Of a DNA stretch of 64,000 bases, positions 27,886-36,285 are shown piece after piece. The translations under genes were made by a program, and so were the position numbers. Origin of the DNA: an uncultured Gammaproteobacteria bacterium (GTDB lineage Bacteria; Pseudomonadota; Gammaproteobacteria; UBA6429; Thiohalophilaceae); NCBI GenBank assembly GCA_913064945.1, contig CAJYAN010000005.1:124001-188000 (forward strand). The letters are read 5' to 3'. Each line of letters opens with the position of its first letter. The first letter of the stretch is position 1. The notes below the pieces were generated by a model, which saw only the letters and a list, made by a program, of their open reading frames with translations, had not been told where the DNA came from and made no database searches.

Positions 27886-28542
27886 TTGAGAATTTGCGTA
27901 ATTGACAAGTATCCGCTATCTGTCGAGGGTATGTCATTGATCCTGAGACAGATGGAGGGCGTGACCGATATTCAGACCCTGACCGAGCCGTTGGCGGCAC
28001 TTGAATTTCTGCACTACCATCCGGATATTGACCTGGTGATTGTCGACCTCTTCATGCCGGATATGGATGGTGAACAGTTTGTACGCAGTCTACAGCAGTC
28101 CGAGCTGGATATTGCGGTCATCACGATGTCGGCAACACAGGATATGGTGAGACTTAAAAGCGTTCTGGACCTGGGTGTTATGGGCGTTATACCCAAGTGG
28201 TCTGAGCGTGATCAGTTGTTTGATGCCCTGAAACAGGTGATGGCAGGTGAAATATATATTCCGGAAGTCATGCGTCCGCAATTGCGTCGCCTGACAAGGA
28301 ATCCACTGAGACCACTGGATTCCAATATTAATGCCCTGGGAGTGACACGCCGACAGCGTGATGTCCTGAAACTAGTGGCGAAGGGACATTCTAACAGGGA
28401 GATCTCGTTGATGCTGAATCTCACCGAGCACACGATTAAATCACACCTGTCTGCGATCTATACATTGATCGGCGCCAAGAACAGGGCGGATTGCCTGCAA
28501 AAGGCTTACCGCCTGGGGCTGCTTAAGTTACCCGTGACCTGA
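27886..28542 (+). CDS. LuxR/NarL-type response regulator
   Basis: The start was set at a TTG with GGAGG 5 bases upstream, which places the protein at LRICVIDKYPLSVEGM. The 218-residue protein has a receiver domain (about 1-120). The phosphoacceptor aspartate lies in LVIVDLFMPDMDG, with TMSAT and the Lys-containing GVMGVIPKWS. The GerE/LuxR helix-turn-helix follows (about 155-210: VTRRQRDVLKLVAKGHSNREIS and TEHTIKSHLSAIYTLIGAKNR). It is divergent from the Flp pilin gene and convergent with the heme-sensor gene. No histidine kinase sits next to it. Control of the pilus promoter is inferred from position. Confidence 0.92.
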   Translation: MRICVIDKYPLSVEGMSLILRQMEGVTDIQTLTEPLAALEFLHYHPDIDLVIVDLFMPDMDGEQFVRSLQQSELDIAVITMSATQDMVRLKSVLDLGVMGVIPKWSERDQLFDALKQVMAGEIYIPEVMRPQLRRLTRNPLRPLDSNINALGVTRRQRDVLKLVAKGHSNREISLMLNLTEHTIKSHLSAIYTLIGAKNRADCLQKAYRLGLLKLPVT

Positions 28543-29418
28543 CTATTCTTTCCCCAGCATTTTCATCGAGTTAACCAGACTACGGCGCAGACGATTGACA
28601 GAGGTAATTAGCACGCCAACTTCATCGTGACTTTTCACTTTCAGTTCTGGCGTCTCGAGCTTACCCAGACTGATCACTTCCGCATGGCTGGAAATTTTAC
28701 GGATGGGGTTAAGCACAATTATGCTGAGCAGGATATTGAGAATAAGAATAATCAGACCAAAGATGATGGCGGTTGACAGCATAAAGGTCCGAAAGGCGGT
28801 ATCGGCGCGACTTAGCGCCAGTTTCATGGGTACGCTGACGATCTGTGCGCCGACGGTTTCGCCCATTTTCCAGCCAAAGCCGTGAGAAGTACCATATCGG
28901 GCGAGCATACTGGGAGGTGCGGCCTCAACGGTACTATGGCAGGCCAGACAACTTTGTTTCTTAATGGTGATAGGGCGCGCCATATAAAGATTGTTACCGG
29001 TGGCAGACTCATGGGTGCCAATCAATTCATGCTTTTGTTTGTTATTGCGGAACGTCTCGACAATCTCCGTTTCCCATTCGGTGGCGCGTGAGGCCGGGTT
29101 CGTGGGATTGAGTGTCGCCTCTTTGTATTTATAGTCGGGATAATGTTGACGCAGGCGCTTGATATTCTGGTGGGCAGCATAGGCAGGCACCATTTGTGGG
29201 ACAAAGGTATTGGCGATGTCGGTAATCAGCAGGGGGCGAATTTCTTCAATGGTATAGCCGCGCACGGCCAGGGCGCTTTCCATGATCAGTCCGGCCATTT
29301 GCAGGACCTCCTCTCTTGCATTCTGATGCAGGATGCGTTGAGAAACATAACCGGATAAGGCCATCCCCAGTATGGCGACGGAAATCAGAATCATATTGAA
29401 TTTGACGCGCAGGCCCAT
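28543..29418 (-). CDS. Tll0287-like (DUF3365) membrane heme sensor with HAMP domain
   Basis: The 291-residue protein has membrane helices at about 6-24 and 212-235, enclosing a periplasmic domain with a single c-type heme motif CLACH (157-161), NNLYMARPI just before it, and ATEWETEIVETFR. This is the DUF3365/Tll0287-like domain, a heme-based or PAS-like sensor. After the second helix a HAMP segment continues (NPIRKISSHAEVISLGKL and SHDEVGVLITSVNRLRRSL). There is no kinase, cyclase or methyl-accepting domain, so the output must be passed to a partner. It is directly convergent with the response regulator, with stop codons adjacent. Confidence 0.85.
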   Translation of the reverse strand: MGLRVKFNMILISVAILGMALSGYVSQRILHQNAREEVLQMAGLIMESALAVRGYTIEEIRPLLITDIANTFVPQMVPAYAAHQNIKRLRQHYPDYKYKEATLNPTNPASRATEWETEIVETFRNNKQKHELIGTHESATGNNLYMARPITIKKQSCLACHSTVEAAPPSMLARYGTSHGFGWKMGETVGAQIVSVPMKLALSRADTAFRTFMLSTAIIFGLIILILNILLSIIVLNPIRKISSHAEVISLGKLETPELKVKSHDEVGVLITSVNRLRRSLVNSMKMLGKE

Positions 29419-29460
29419 TGTGTAAATCCCCGAAAGTATGATGTTGTCGTTATTATTTTA

Positions 29461-30972
29461 TCAGAAGCAGGATTTGGACTGTTGGATAAAGTCGTTTTTT
29501 TCCTGTTCATCTTCAATGTGTTGACTGAGCATATCACAAAGAACATCCTCGCTGGACGCCTGCCTTGCATAGCGTTTAACAATTTCAGTAGCGATTGGAC
29601 CGATGAGATTGATGAGCATACTGCCAAGACAGAGTAGTTGCGCTTCCGTGAAGGCGGGCTTATCGGGTACGGCGACCTGAGGGAGGCTTGTCACGGTGTT
29701 GATGCTCGACATTTCTGAGGCATAACGATTTTTGAATGCCCTGCGACTTTCACTGTCGGGCAGGTAATCATACAGGCGCAGGCATAAGGTAGAGAGATCC
29801 GGTGATGTATTGGCAAACTTTGGCACCAGAATACTGGCGATAGGTCCAACATGAAGGGTCATTTCGGTGACGATTTCGGTCAGCTGTTGTTGACTTATCG
29901 CGGCTGGCGTTTGTCGCGCAGAGACCGGCTGTGGTGTCGTTGGCGTTGAGTGAATGTAGTTGGGCATATCGCCCCCGGCGGATAAGGTGCTCAGATCCAG
30001 GATAAATTCCTGTGCCGTTTGATATCGGTCATCCACGTCCCGGGCGAGCAATTTGCCGAGAATACGACTCAGTTCTGCCGGGAAATCTGCCGGTAGTGTC
30101 AGGTCTGGTGGATCGGCATAAAGCACGGAATGGATAATCGTCGCCGCCTGATCGCCGTGAAAGGGGCGCTTGCCCATGATCATTTCATAGATGATGTTGC
30201 CCAGAGCCCAGAGATCACTGCTGGCAACGACCTGCTTACCGGCGAGTTGCTCAGGCGACATGTAGGCGACTGTCCCCAGGCCGACACCCGTTGAGGTCAT
30301 ACTGATGCCGCTGACCTTGGCCACACCAAAATCCAGTAGTTTGACGACATTATTCTGATCCAGCATCACATTGGCGGGTTTGATGTCGCGGTGAATGATT
30401 CCCTGCGCGTGTGCCGCCTGTAGTCCTGAGGCGATCTGTAGCGTGATATTCATGATTTCAGGCCACGCTAAAGTGCCACCGGCGAGAAGCCTTTCCAGGG
30501 TCTGTCCTTTATAATAAGGCATGGCGATATAGAGCTGTTTGTCGTCAGTCTCGCCGATATCAAACAGGCTGCAAACGTTGGGATGTTCCAGCTGGGAGAC
30601 AGCCCTGGCTTCATTAAAGAAACGCTGCCGGTAATTCTCTTCATTACTCAGGTGTGAAGGCAGGCACTTGATGGCGATATTGCGTTGCAGGCGTGGATCT
30701 TTTGCTTCATAGATAAGCCCCATACCACCAACACCTATCTGACCGACGATTTCATAGGGACCGATTTTCTTACCCAGCATGCTGGTTTGAGCCTGCTGTG
30801 GCTTGCCGCTGGGTGATTCAATCTGCTCTGCCTGAGAGAGGTGTGTATTGACCAGTTCTCGAAGCTCAGCATCATCCGCGCAGGCCTGGTTAAGATAGCC
30901 CTCACGCTGCGGAACCGGCAGGTTCAGGCAGGTCTTGAAAATATTCTGTGCAGTCTGGTTTTTCGTCATCAT
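29461..30972 (-). CDS. Hanks-type Ser/Thr protein kinase
   Basis: The 503-residue protein starts with a short helical region (8-50) of the type seen before many bacterial kinases. A complete kinase domain follows (73-330): glycine loop QIGVGGMG (78-85), Lys102 in AIKCL, HRDIKPAN (194-201), DFG (214-216) and GTVAYMSPEQ (233-242). No membrane helix follows, so it is cytosolic. Residues about 362-416 and 442-497 contain two related copies of a helical module (VGPIASILVPKFA and IGPIATEIVKRYA). It lies beyond the pilin of the Tad locus, whose ATPase carries an FHA domain. It is followed by the heme sensor gene on the same strand. Confidence 0.95.
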   Translation of the reverse strand: MMTKNQTAQNIFKTCLNLPVPQREGYLNQACADDAELRELVNTHLSQAEQIESPSGKPQQAQTSMLGKKIGPYEIVGQIGVGGMGLIYEAKDPRLQRNIAIKCLPSHLSNEENYRQRFFNEARAVSQLEHPNVCSLFDIGETDDKQLYIAMPYYKGQTLERLLAGGTLAWPEIMNITLQIASGLQAAHAQGIIHRDIKPANVMLDQNNVVKLLDFGVAKVSGISMTSTGVGLGTVAYMSPEQLAGKQVVASSDLWALGNIIYEMIMGKRPFHGDQAATIIHSVLYADPPDLTLPADFPAELSRILGKLLARDVDDRYQTAQEFILDLSTLSAGGDMPNYIHSTPTTPQPVSARQTPAAISQQQLTEIVTEMTLHVGPIASILVPKFANTSPDLSTLCLRLYDYLPDSESRRAFKNRYASEMSSINTVTSLPQVAVPDKPAFTEAQLLCLGSMLINLIGPIATEIVKRYARQASSEDVLCDMLSQHIEDEQEKNDFIQQSKSCF

Positions 30973-31191
30973 AAACAGGTAACCTTGACGTCAGGAGCAA
31001 TGCCGAAGAAATGTTTATTCTATCTTAATTTATCGGGTTTTGATCAGGTTACGGCAGATTATCTGGAAAATGTCAGGCTTTGATGAAGTGAAAATTTGCT
31101 AACAAAGCTAGACAACCAGGGCGGTGTCACCGCCATGAGTGAGTTTCGCTAATGGCATCAGGGCGCGTTACTTTTATTTTTGAGGTTATCA

Positions 31192-32859
31192 ATGAAAAAT
31201 GCTATCCGCACATCATTTCTGATTTTAATCGTCTTTAGCCAATCGCTTTACGCGCAATCACCACCGCATGCCGCCATCGCCTCGGCCCATCCTATGGCGA
31301 CAGAGGCAGGCCTGGAGATCCTGCGTCAGGGCGGTAATGCCTTCGATGCAGCAATTGCGGTGAGTGCAACACTGGCCGTGGTGGAGCCCTATAGTTCCGG
31401 GATCGGTGGAGGCGGATTCTGGCTGTTACATCGTGAGCGGGATGGAAAAGAGGTCATGGTTGATGGTCGTGAACGGGCCCCTCTAAAAGCGTCCCGTGAC
31501 ATGTACCTCGACAAAAGCGGAAATGTGATTCCGGGGTTGTCTGTGGATGGTCCGCTGGCAGCAGGTATACCCGGAGAGCCGGCAGCATTGGTGCATATCG
31601 CAAAACACTATGCACGGTTGTCACTGGCAATAGACCTGGCACCCGCCATTCGGGCGGCACGTGAGGGATTTAAAGTCACACCACACTATCGAAATATGGC
31701 CGCCTTCCGCCTGAAGGTACTGCGTGCTTCACCCGCCGCTGCAGGAGTCTTCCTGCATAATAATGAGGTACCCGCCCTCGGTTATGTTATTAAACAACCC
31801 GAGCTTGCCGCTACGCTGACGTTGTTGGCGCAAAAAGGTCGGCGGGGATTCTATCATGGTACTGTCGCCAGGCAGTTAGTTGATGGCGTGCAACGAGCCG
31901 GTGGCATCTGGACGCATCAGGATCTAAAAATGTATACGGTCGTGGAACGTCAACCGATTATTGGCGAGTACCGAGGTTATCGTATTGTCTCGGCACCACC
32001 CCCCTCATCAGGCGGGGTAGTCATTATGCAAATTCTGAATCAATTGACCGCCCTACAGGCGGCCTCAAAATCAGATATACAAAAACAACATTTGCTCATC
32101 GAAGCCATGCGACGCGCCTATCGGGATCGTTCGATCTATCTTGGCGATCCGGATAGTGTGAAAATGCCAATTAAAAAATTGCTAAGTCCCGCGTATGCCC
32201 GACAACTGATTCGTAATATTGATCCAACAAAGGCAACACCGAGTAAGGACTTACCCGGAGGGTCGCCGCCAGGGAATGGCTTTCACACGACCCACTTTTC
32301 GATCTTGGATAAAGCGGGGAATCGGGTCTCGGCGACACTGAGTGTCAATTACCCGTTTGGTTCAGGATTTATGGCACCGGGAACGGGTGTTTTATTGAAT
32401 GATGAAATGGATGACTTTTCTGCCAAGCCAGGGACACCGAATGTTTATGGTCTGGTCGGGGCAGAGGCCAATGCGATTGCACCAGGGAAACGTATGCTTT
32501 CCAGTATGTCTCCGACCTTTGTCGAGGGCAGGGATAGAGTCGCTATTATAGGCTCACCGGGCGGGAGCCGCATTATTACCATGGTGCTGCGGGGCATTCA
32601 GGCTTTTATTAATAATAACGATGCTCAAACCATCGTGGCCATGCCACGTTTCCATCACCAGTATTTACCCGATCAGGTGCAGTATGAAACGGCTGCCTTT
32701 AGTGACCAGCAGATTCAGGCATTACAGGGAATGGGATACGTCTTAAAGCAAATACCAGATGGCTTCGGCAACATGCAGCTTGTTATCTGGGATCAGGCGG
32801 CAGAGAAGGTGAGTGCGGCCAGTGACCCGCGTGGCGAAGGCCTGGCGCAGATTCAATAG
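31192..32859 (+). CDS. ggt: Gamma-glutamyltranspeptidase
   Basis: The start was set at the ATG with GAGG 6 bases upstream, giving a signal peptide MKNAIRTSFLILIVFSQSLYA and a periplasmic enzyme. The 555-residue precursor is cleaved autocatalytically before the nucleophile threonine in GFHTTHFSILD (family knowledge). Typical segments are GGNAFDAAIAVSATLAVVEPYSSGIGGGGFWLL near the start, DGRERAPL, and after the cut DFSAKPG, then SSMSPT and GSPGGSRI. It degrades glutathione and other gamma-glutamyl compounds. It stands alone, divergent from the kinase. Confidence 0.95.
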   Translation: MKNAIRTSFLILIVFSQSLYAQSPPHAAIASAHPMATEAGLEILRQGGNAFDAAIAVSATLAVVEPYSSGIGGGGFWLLHRERDGKEVMVDGRERAPLKASRDMYLDKSGNVIPGLSVDGPLAAGIPGEPAALVHIAKHYARLSLAIDLAPAIRAAREGFKVTPHYRNMAAFRLKVLRASPAAAGVFLHNNEVPALGYVIKQPELAATLTLLAQKGRRGFYHGTVARQLVDGVQRAGGIWTHQDLKMYTVVERQPIIGEYRGYRIVSAPPPSSGGVVIMQILNQLTALQAASKSDIQKQHLLIEAMRRAYRDRSIYLGDPDSVKMPIKKLLSPAYARQLIRNIDPTKATPSKDLPGGSPPGNGFHTTHFSILDKAGNRVSATLSVNYPFGSGFMAPGTGVLLNDEMDDFSAKPGTPNVYGLVGAEANAIAPGKRMLSSMSPTFVEGRDRVAIIGSPGGSRIITMVLRGIQAFINNNDAQTIVAMPRFHHQYLPDQVQYETAAFSDQQIQALQGMGYVLKQIPDGFGNMQLVIWDQAAEKVSAASDPRGEGLAQIQ

Positions 32860-32961
32860 ATGCTTGTGCATCGAGGCCTTAGGCGATAAAACTGCGAAAT
32901 CATTCGCATATTTTTACTATCGTTGTGATAGATTTCGCATTTAAACGCAAAGGAGTTGAGT

Positions 32962-33231
32962 GTGGATAGACGGCAGCACCAGCGCATTCAATTTGGTCGA
33001 CATGCAGAGGTTAGCTCTTCACTACATGAGAAACTGGCTGTCGACGTTCTGGATTATTCCATGGGGGGTATTTGTCTGGTCAGCACCGTACCTTTGAGCC
33101 TGGGTGAAAAGCTTCGATTTCACTGCATCGAAACACTCGATGGTGATACCCGAACCCTGGCACTGATTGGCGAAGTTCGACATATTCATGAGCAATTGGG
33201 TGAATATTCTATCGGCGTTTGCTTCACCTGA
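32962..33231 (+). CDS. PilZ domain protein
   Basis: The start was set at the GTG at 32962 with AAAGGAG 7 bases upstream. The 89-residue protein is a stand-alone PilZ domain, a c-di-GMP receptor. Its N-terminus MDRRQHQRIQFG holds a DRRxxxR-like arginine motif, and the second motif is seen as LDYSMGGICLVS (D-x-S-x-x-G). Both c-di-GMP contact motifs are therefore present. It would bind the second messenger and act through a partner. Another PilZ gene follows after 24 bases. Confidence 0.85.
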   Translation: MDRRQHQRIQFGRHAEVSSSLHEKLAVDVLDYSMGGICLVSTVPLSLGEKLRFHCIETLDGDTRTLALIGEVRHIHEQLGEYSIGVCFT

Positions 33232-33255
33232 GACTCGCGTAAAACATCATGAAAA

Positions 33256-33627
33256 TTGCTAACTGCCTTGAATATCTCTAGAAGCGAAGACCAACGTCAA
33301 TACCTGCGCCGCTCCGTAGTGAGTCACGTTCAGCTTGAACATGACATCCTCGGCAAAACCGTAGGGTCAACGGTGAACATTTCTGATGGCGGCATGTTGG
33401 TACTGGTGGATGCACAGGTCCAGCAGGCCTTTCCTGAAGCCGCTTCAATCAAGCTATGTCTACTCGATTCTATTAACCCGGAAATTGTTTTTGCCGGGCG
33501 AGTGGCCCGGAATGACGATCAGGGGCTGGGGGTGCGGCTTCTCGACTATGAATTCCGCGGTGCGCGCTACCCGCTGAGTGAATTGCGTCGTCAATGGTTT
33601 ATGAGTCAGGCTGATTTTGTTTCATAG
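33256..33627 (+). CDS. PilZ domain protein, second copy
   Basis: The 123-residue protein again has the PilZ motifs: RQYLRRSVV near residue 14 and VNISDGGMLVLV (around 41-52, N-x-S-x-x-G). A C-terminal extension DYEFRGARYPLSELRRQWF follows. The start is uncertain: the TTG at 33256 was kept, and another TTG at 33268 also fits, neither with a clear ribosome-binding site. It directly follows the first PilZ gene in the same direction, so they are probably cotranscribed. Confidence 0.75.
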   Translation: MLTALNISRSEDQRQYLRRSVVSHVQLEHDILGKTVGSTVNISDGGMLVLVDAQVQQAFPEAASIKLCLLDSINPEIVFAGRVARNDDQGLGVRLLDYEFRGARYPLSELRRQWFMSQADFVS

Positions 33628-33722
33628 TCATCAGTCTTAGACGGTTATCCGTGAACGGAAGGACGCGTTTAGCCGTAATCAGAATCACTCGTGCGCGATG
33701 GAACAGAACTGGGCTCAACACG

Positions 33723-34733
33723 ATGTTATTCTATCTCTTCAGAAGTTTACTCGCCTTATGGATGGTTTGTTCAATGGTAGCGTGTCAGGTGATGCCTGCA
33801 ACAGACAGTGAGCCATCTATCGAGTCCCCTAAAGCCAGGGTGACCGCAGCCAAGCTCACCTCAGCCAAGACCACTTCGACCACGGAGATTTACCGACGAT
33901 TACGTTCAGATAGTGCACGGGACCGCATTGCGGCATTGCAGCGTTTAAGCAGGCAACCCCAGCTGGCACAGTCGGCAATCAGTCTGGTGCTGGCCCTGCT
34001 AGCGGATAATCGGCAAGTCGACCTTGCGCGTTACATCGGTTCCGGTGGGTTTAGTACAACAACAACGTCACCGGCGGCAATGGCTGCCAGTCTGCTGGCA
34101 AAACTGGAACGGTGGTCAGCTATACCACTGAGCTTGCGCCTGGATGATGCCAATCCCGTTGTCAGGCAATATACCATTCGTGCGCTGGGTATTATGGCGA
34201 ACCCTGAACAGGCGACATGGCTATTGTCCGCTCTTGCAGACCGTAATACCGCAGTCAATAAAGAGGCTTACCTCGCCCTGCGAAAGCAAGAGGCTCAGGT
34301 CTATATCGGGTTAATTAATAAACTGGATATGCAGAAGTTTTCGCTGCAGCAACAGTGCTTGCTAATTCAGCTTCTGGGGAATAGTCGTGACGCTGCAGCG
34401 CTTCCTGTTCTACGCAGATTTTCTAATGCGCACAATCCTGTGTTACGTCGCGCAAGTTTTGCTGCTCTGGAAAATTTCCCCCATGCGAATTTGCAAGAGC
34501 TTATTCTGCGAGGTATCAATGATAGTGATAGTCAGGTTAAGTCAAATGCACTCATGTTGACACCGCAGCATAATAGTAGAGAGGTCATGGCGGCGACTTT
34601 TTCGCAGCTGACAACGGAGAATGACAATGTACGCCGTACTTTGCTTAAGGTCCTACCACGTCTAACAAATGACAAACAAGCATCGATTAAAGACTGGCAA
34701 CTGTGGTGGCAGGCTTATCGGTCAACACAATAA
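33723..34733 (+). CDS. HEAT-repeat lipoprotein
   Basis: The start was set at the ATG giving MLFYLFRSLLALWMVCSMVACQ, a lipoprotein signal with a lipobox ending at the cysteine in MVAC (about residue 21). The rest of the 336-residue protein is a series of about five HEAT-like helical repeats, for example DDANPVVRQYTIRALGIM, LADRNTAVNKEAYLALRKQ and AHNPVLRRASFAALENF. Such repeats form a solenoid for protein binding. The function is unknown. It lies downstream of the two PilZ genes and upstream of the convergent Rrf2 regulator gene. Confidence 0.75.
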   Translation: MLFYLFRSLLALWMVCSMVACQVMPATDSEPSIESPKARVTAAKLTSAKTTSTTEIYRRLRSDSARDRIAALQRLSRQPQLAQSAISLVLALLADNRQVDLARYIGSGGFSTTTTSPAAMAASLLAKLERWSAIPLSLRLDDANPVVRQYTIRALGIMANPEQATWLLSALADRNTAVNKEAYLALRKQEAQVYIGLINKLDMQKFSLQQQCLLIQLLGNSRDAAALPVLRRFSNAHNPVLRRASFAALENFPHANLQELILRGINDSDSQVKSNALMLTPQHNSREVMAATFSQLTTENDNVRRTLLKVLPRLTNDKQASIKDWQLWWQAYRSTQ

Positions 34734-34752
34734 GCTTGCCCACCACAATTAC

Positions 34753-35166
34753 TCAGGCCGCTTCTACTCGCTGCTGGTCTTTGCTGTCATCCTTAAGGCG
34801 TTCCAGGGTGATCGTACCAAGATGATTGAAAAATTCCTGATTTAAAACGGCCCAGGCATGGTCAAGCTTATCAGTACCGGTTTTCGACTCGCAATTGGCG
34901 GTTTGTCTGCTGCGGTGTTCAATCGCTGCAACGATATCGGCCACGGAGATTTCTTCAGGTGATTTACCAAGTCGATAGCCACCACCTGGTCCGCGCGTAC
35001 TTTTTGCCAGACCTGCCTTGCGTAAGACCGCAAAGATTTGCTCCAGATAAGAAAGCGAAATATTCTGTGTGCGTGATAACTCTGGTAACGAGATGGGGTT
35101 CTCGTCTTTGAAAGTTAATTCAAGCATCGATTTGATTGCAAAGACCGAACGTGATGAAAGTTTCAT
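34753..35166 (-). CDS. Rrf2 family transcriptional regulator
   Basis: The start was set at the second ATG (AAAGGA lies 7 bases upstream), giving MKLSSRSVFAIKSMLEL. The 137-residue protein has the Rrf2 winged helix with ISLPELSRTQNISLSYLEQIFAVLRKAGLAKSTRGPGGGYRL (27-68), close to IscR. IscR has three cysteines in its cluster-binding loop; here only one remains (in QTANCESKTGTDKLD), so an ordinary [2Fe-2S] cluster is unlikely. No iron-sulfur assembly genes are nearby. It could regulate by another route or be an apo-form regulator. Confidence 0.85.
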   Translation of the reverse strand: MKLSSRSVFAIKSMLELTFKDENPISLPELSRTQNISLSYLEQIFAVLRKAGLAKSTRGPGGGYRLGKSPEEISVADIVAAIEHRSRQTANCESKTGTDKLDHAWAVLNQEFFNHLGTITLERLKDDSKDQQRVEAA

Positions 35167-35439
35167 ATACATATCCTTTGTTTAAGTCGTTGAGAACGTA
35201 ACAAGCCTTATTTGCCGTCGGGGCTAAAATCGTAGGCGTATTGTTTATTGGGTTTAATGTAGAAATTTAGCGGGCTGGTAACAAGTCGATTTTGTAAAAG
35301 AAGGTTAATGAATTGTAAAATTTTGTTACAACGTCTCGAAAGATATGTACAACTACCTACGTTTTCGAGTAATCGTAAACGCGTCGCTGAAAAATGTAGG
35401 GCATGCCTGCTGTAGATCGTTGGCTCGTCGGAGACCACG

Positions 35440-35690
35440 GAATTGCTAGACGTTAGCCAGAAAGTACCGGGGAACGGGCGTTTAACGGGTAATAAAATAT
35501 GCAGCTAACGAAAAGGCCCCCCTCGCTTGGCGACTGAGGTTTTGCCCCCAACAGGCGGGTTTCCAGGGTGAACCCGGCACGGAAGTTTATGCTTGATGAC
35601 GGCGACCAGTGGTGGGACAAGGCTTGCGATTAAACACGCCGAAATGACGATGAGCGCCCAACATGGCTGGCGGACGTAATTTAGTCATTT
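35440..35690. ncRNA. Candidate structured RNA, family unknown
   Basis: The roughly 250-nt segment is GC-rich against AT-rich flanks and has self-complementary parts, for example CGGGTT/AACCCG around 35556-35577, CCTC/GAGG flanking 35521-35539, and runs of C facing runs of G. On the minus strand it could also encode a 34-residue peptide beginning MTKLRPP. No ribosome-binding site supports that peptide. It does not match 6S, RNase P, tmRNA, SRP or riboswitch consensus that I can recognise. Confidence 0.3.
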
Positions 35691-35908
35691 TGGTGCAGAT
35701 CATTGTGCGAAAATCTGCTTGTGTAAATCATATAGATAGACGGATTAGCGTATGTTTTAGATTAACTAAAATATATAACTATTTGTTTTTATAAAAAAAT
35801 AATAATAATCAACTAAGCCGCAATTTGGAAAAGATATTTCGGTCAGGGGCTGGGGTAGGTGAGAAAATTTGCTATGCTTGAACTCTTTCCGGACAAATTT
35901 TTGCCATC

Positions 35909-35952
35909 AGCCCTCCCACGTTGAACACTGAGTTTTCGGGAGGCTTTTTTTT
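35909..35952 (+). terminator. Strong Rho-independent terminator
   Basis: AGCCCTCCC and GGGAGGCT pair with one bulge across a 20-base loop and are followed by eight Ts. An extended -10 box TGCTATGCT lies at 35870-35878, so the region 35885-35952 may be a small RNA of about 70 nt that uses this terminator. Confidence 0.65.
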
Positions 35953-36285
35953 GTCCCATGCCCTTGTTGTCGTATCCACCTCTCCTGAATTGTCGCCGCG
36001 ATGTATCGGTGTCTGTCAAATAATCTGGCGGCGTCCTTTTATTGCCCTCTGAGCGTAATGAAATTCGATGTAAGGTTTTGTCCTACAGGCGAGACAGGAG
36101 GGACTCGATATTGTCAACAGGAGGGGGGATGAAGACACGGCGTGAGCTGCGCGCTGAAGAGACACGGCGCTCAAAATTGCATCATGCAGCTGAAGACGAT
36201 CAGTGAACATTTTTTTGTGGCAATGATGATAATTTAAACCTTGAGGCAGTCGACCTTTCGGTATTTTTGACTTACTCTGCGCATC

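Larger units (their letters stand above)
35167..36285. other. Gene-free stretch of 1.1 kb
   Basis: No convincing coding sequence was found on either strand. The outer parts (35167-35430 and 35700-35870) are AT-rich. They enclose a GC-rich island (about 35440-35690) with several hairpins. A strong plus-strand terminator follows at 35909-35952, which needs a transcript to end. From 36000 to the next start I see nothing definite. The stretch also holds the upstream region of the divergent Rrf2 gene and of the zinc-ribbon membrane protein gene. Confidence 0.6.

Noticed and set aside
35600-35690. A 34-codon frame on the minus strand beginning MTKLRPP
   Set aside because: There is no ribosome-binding site and the composition follows the GC-rich RNA-like island, so it was not called a gene.
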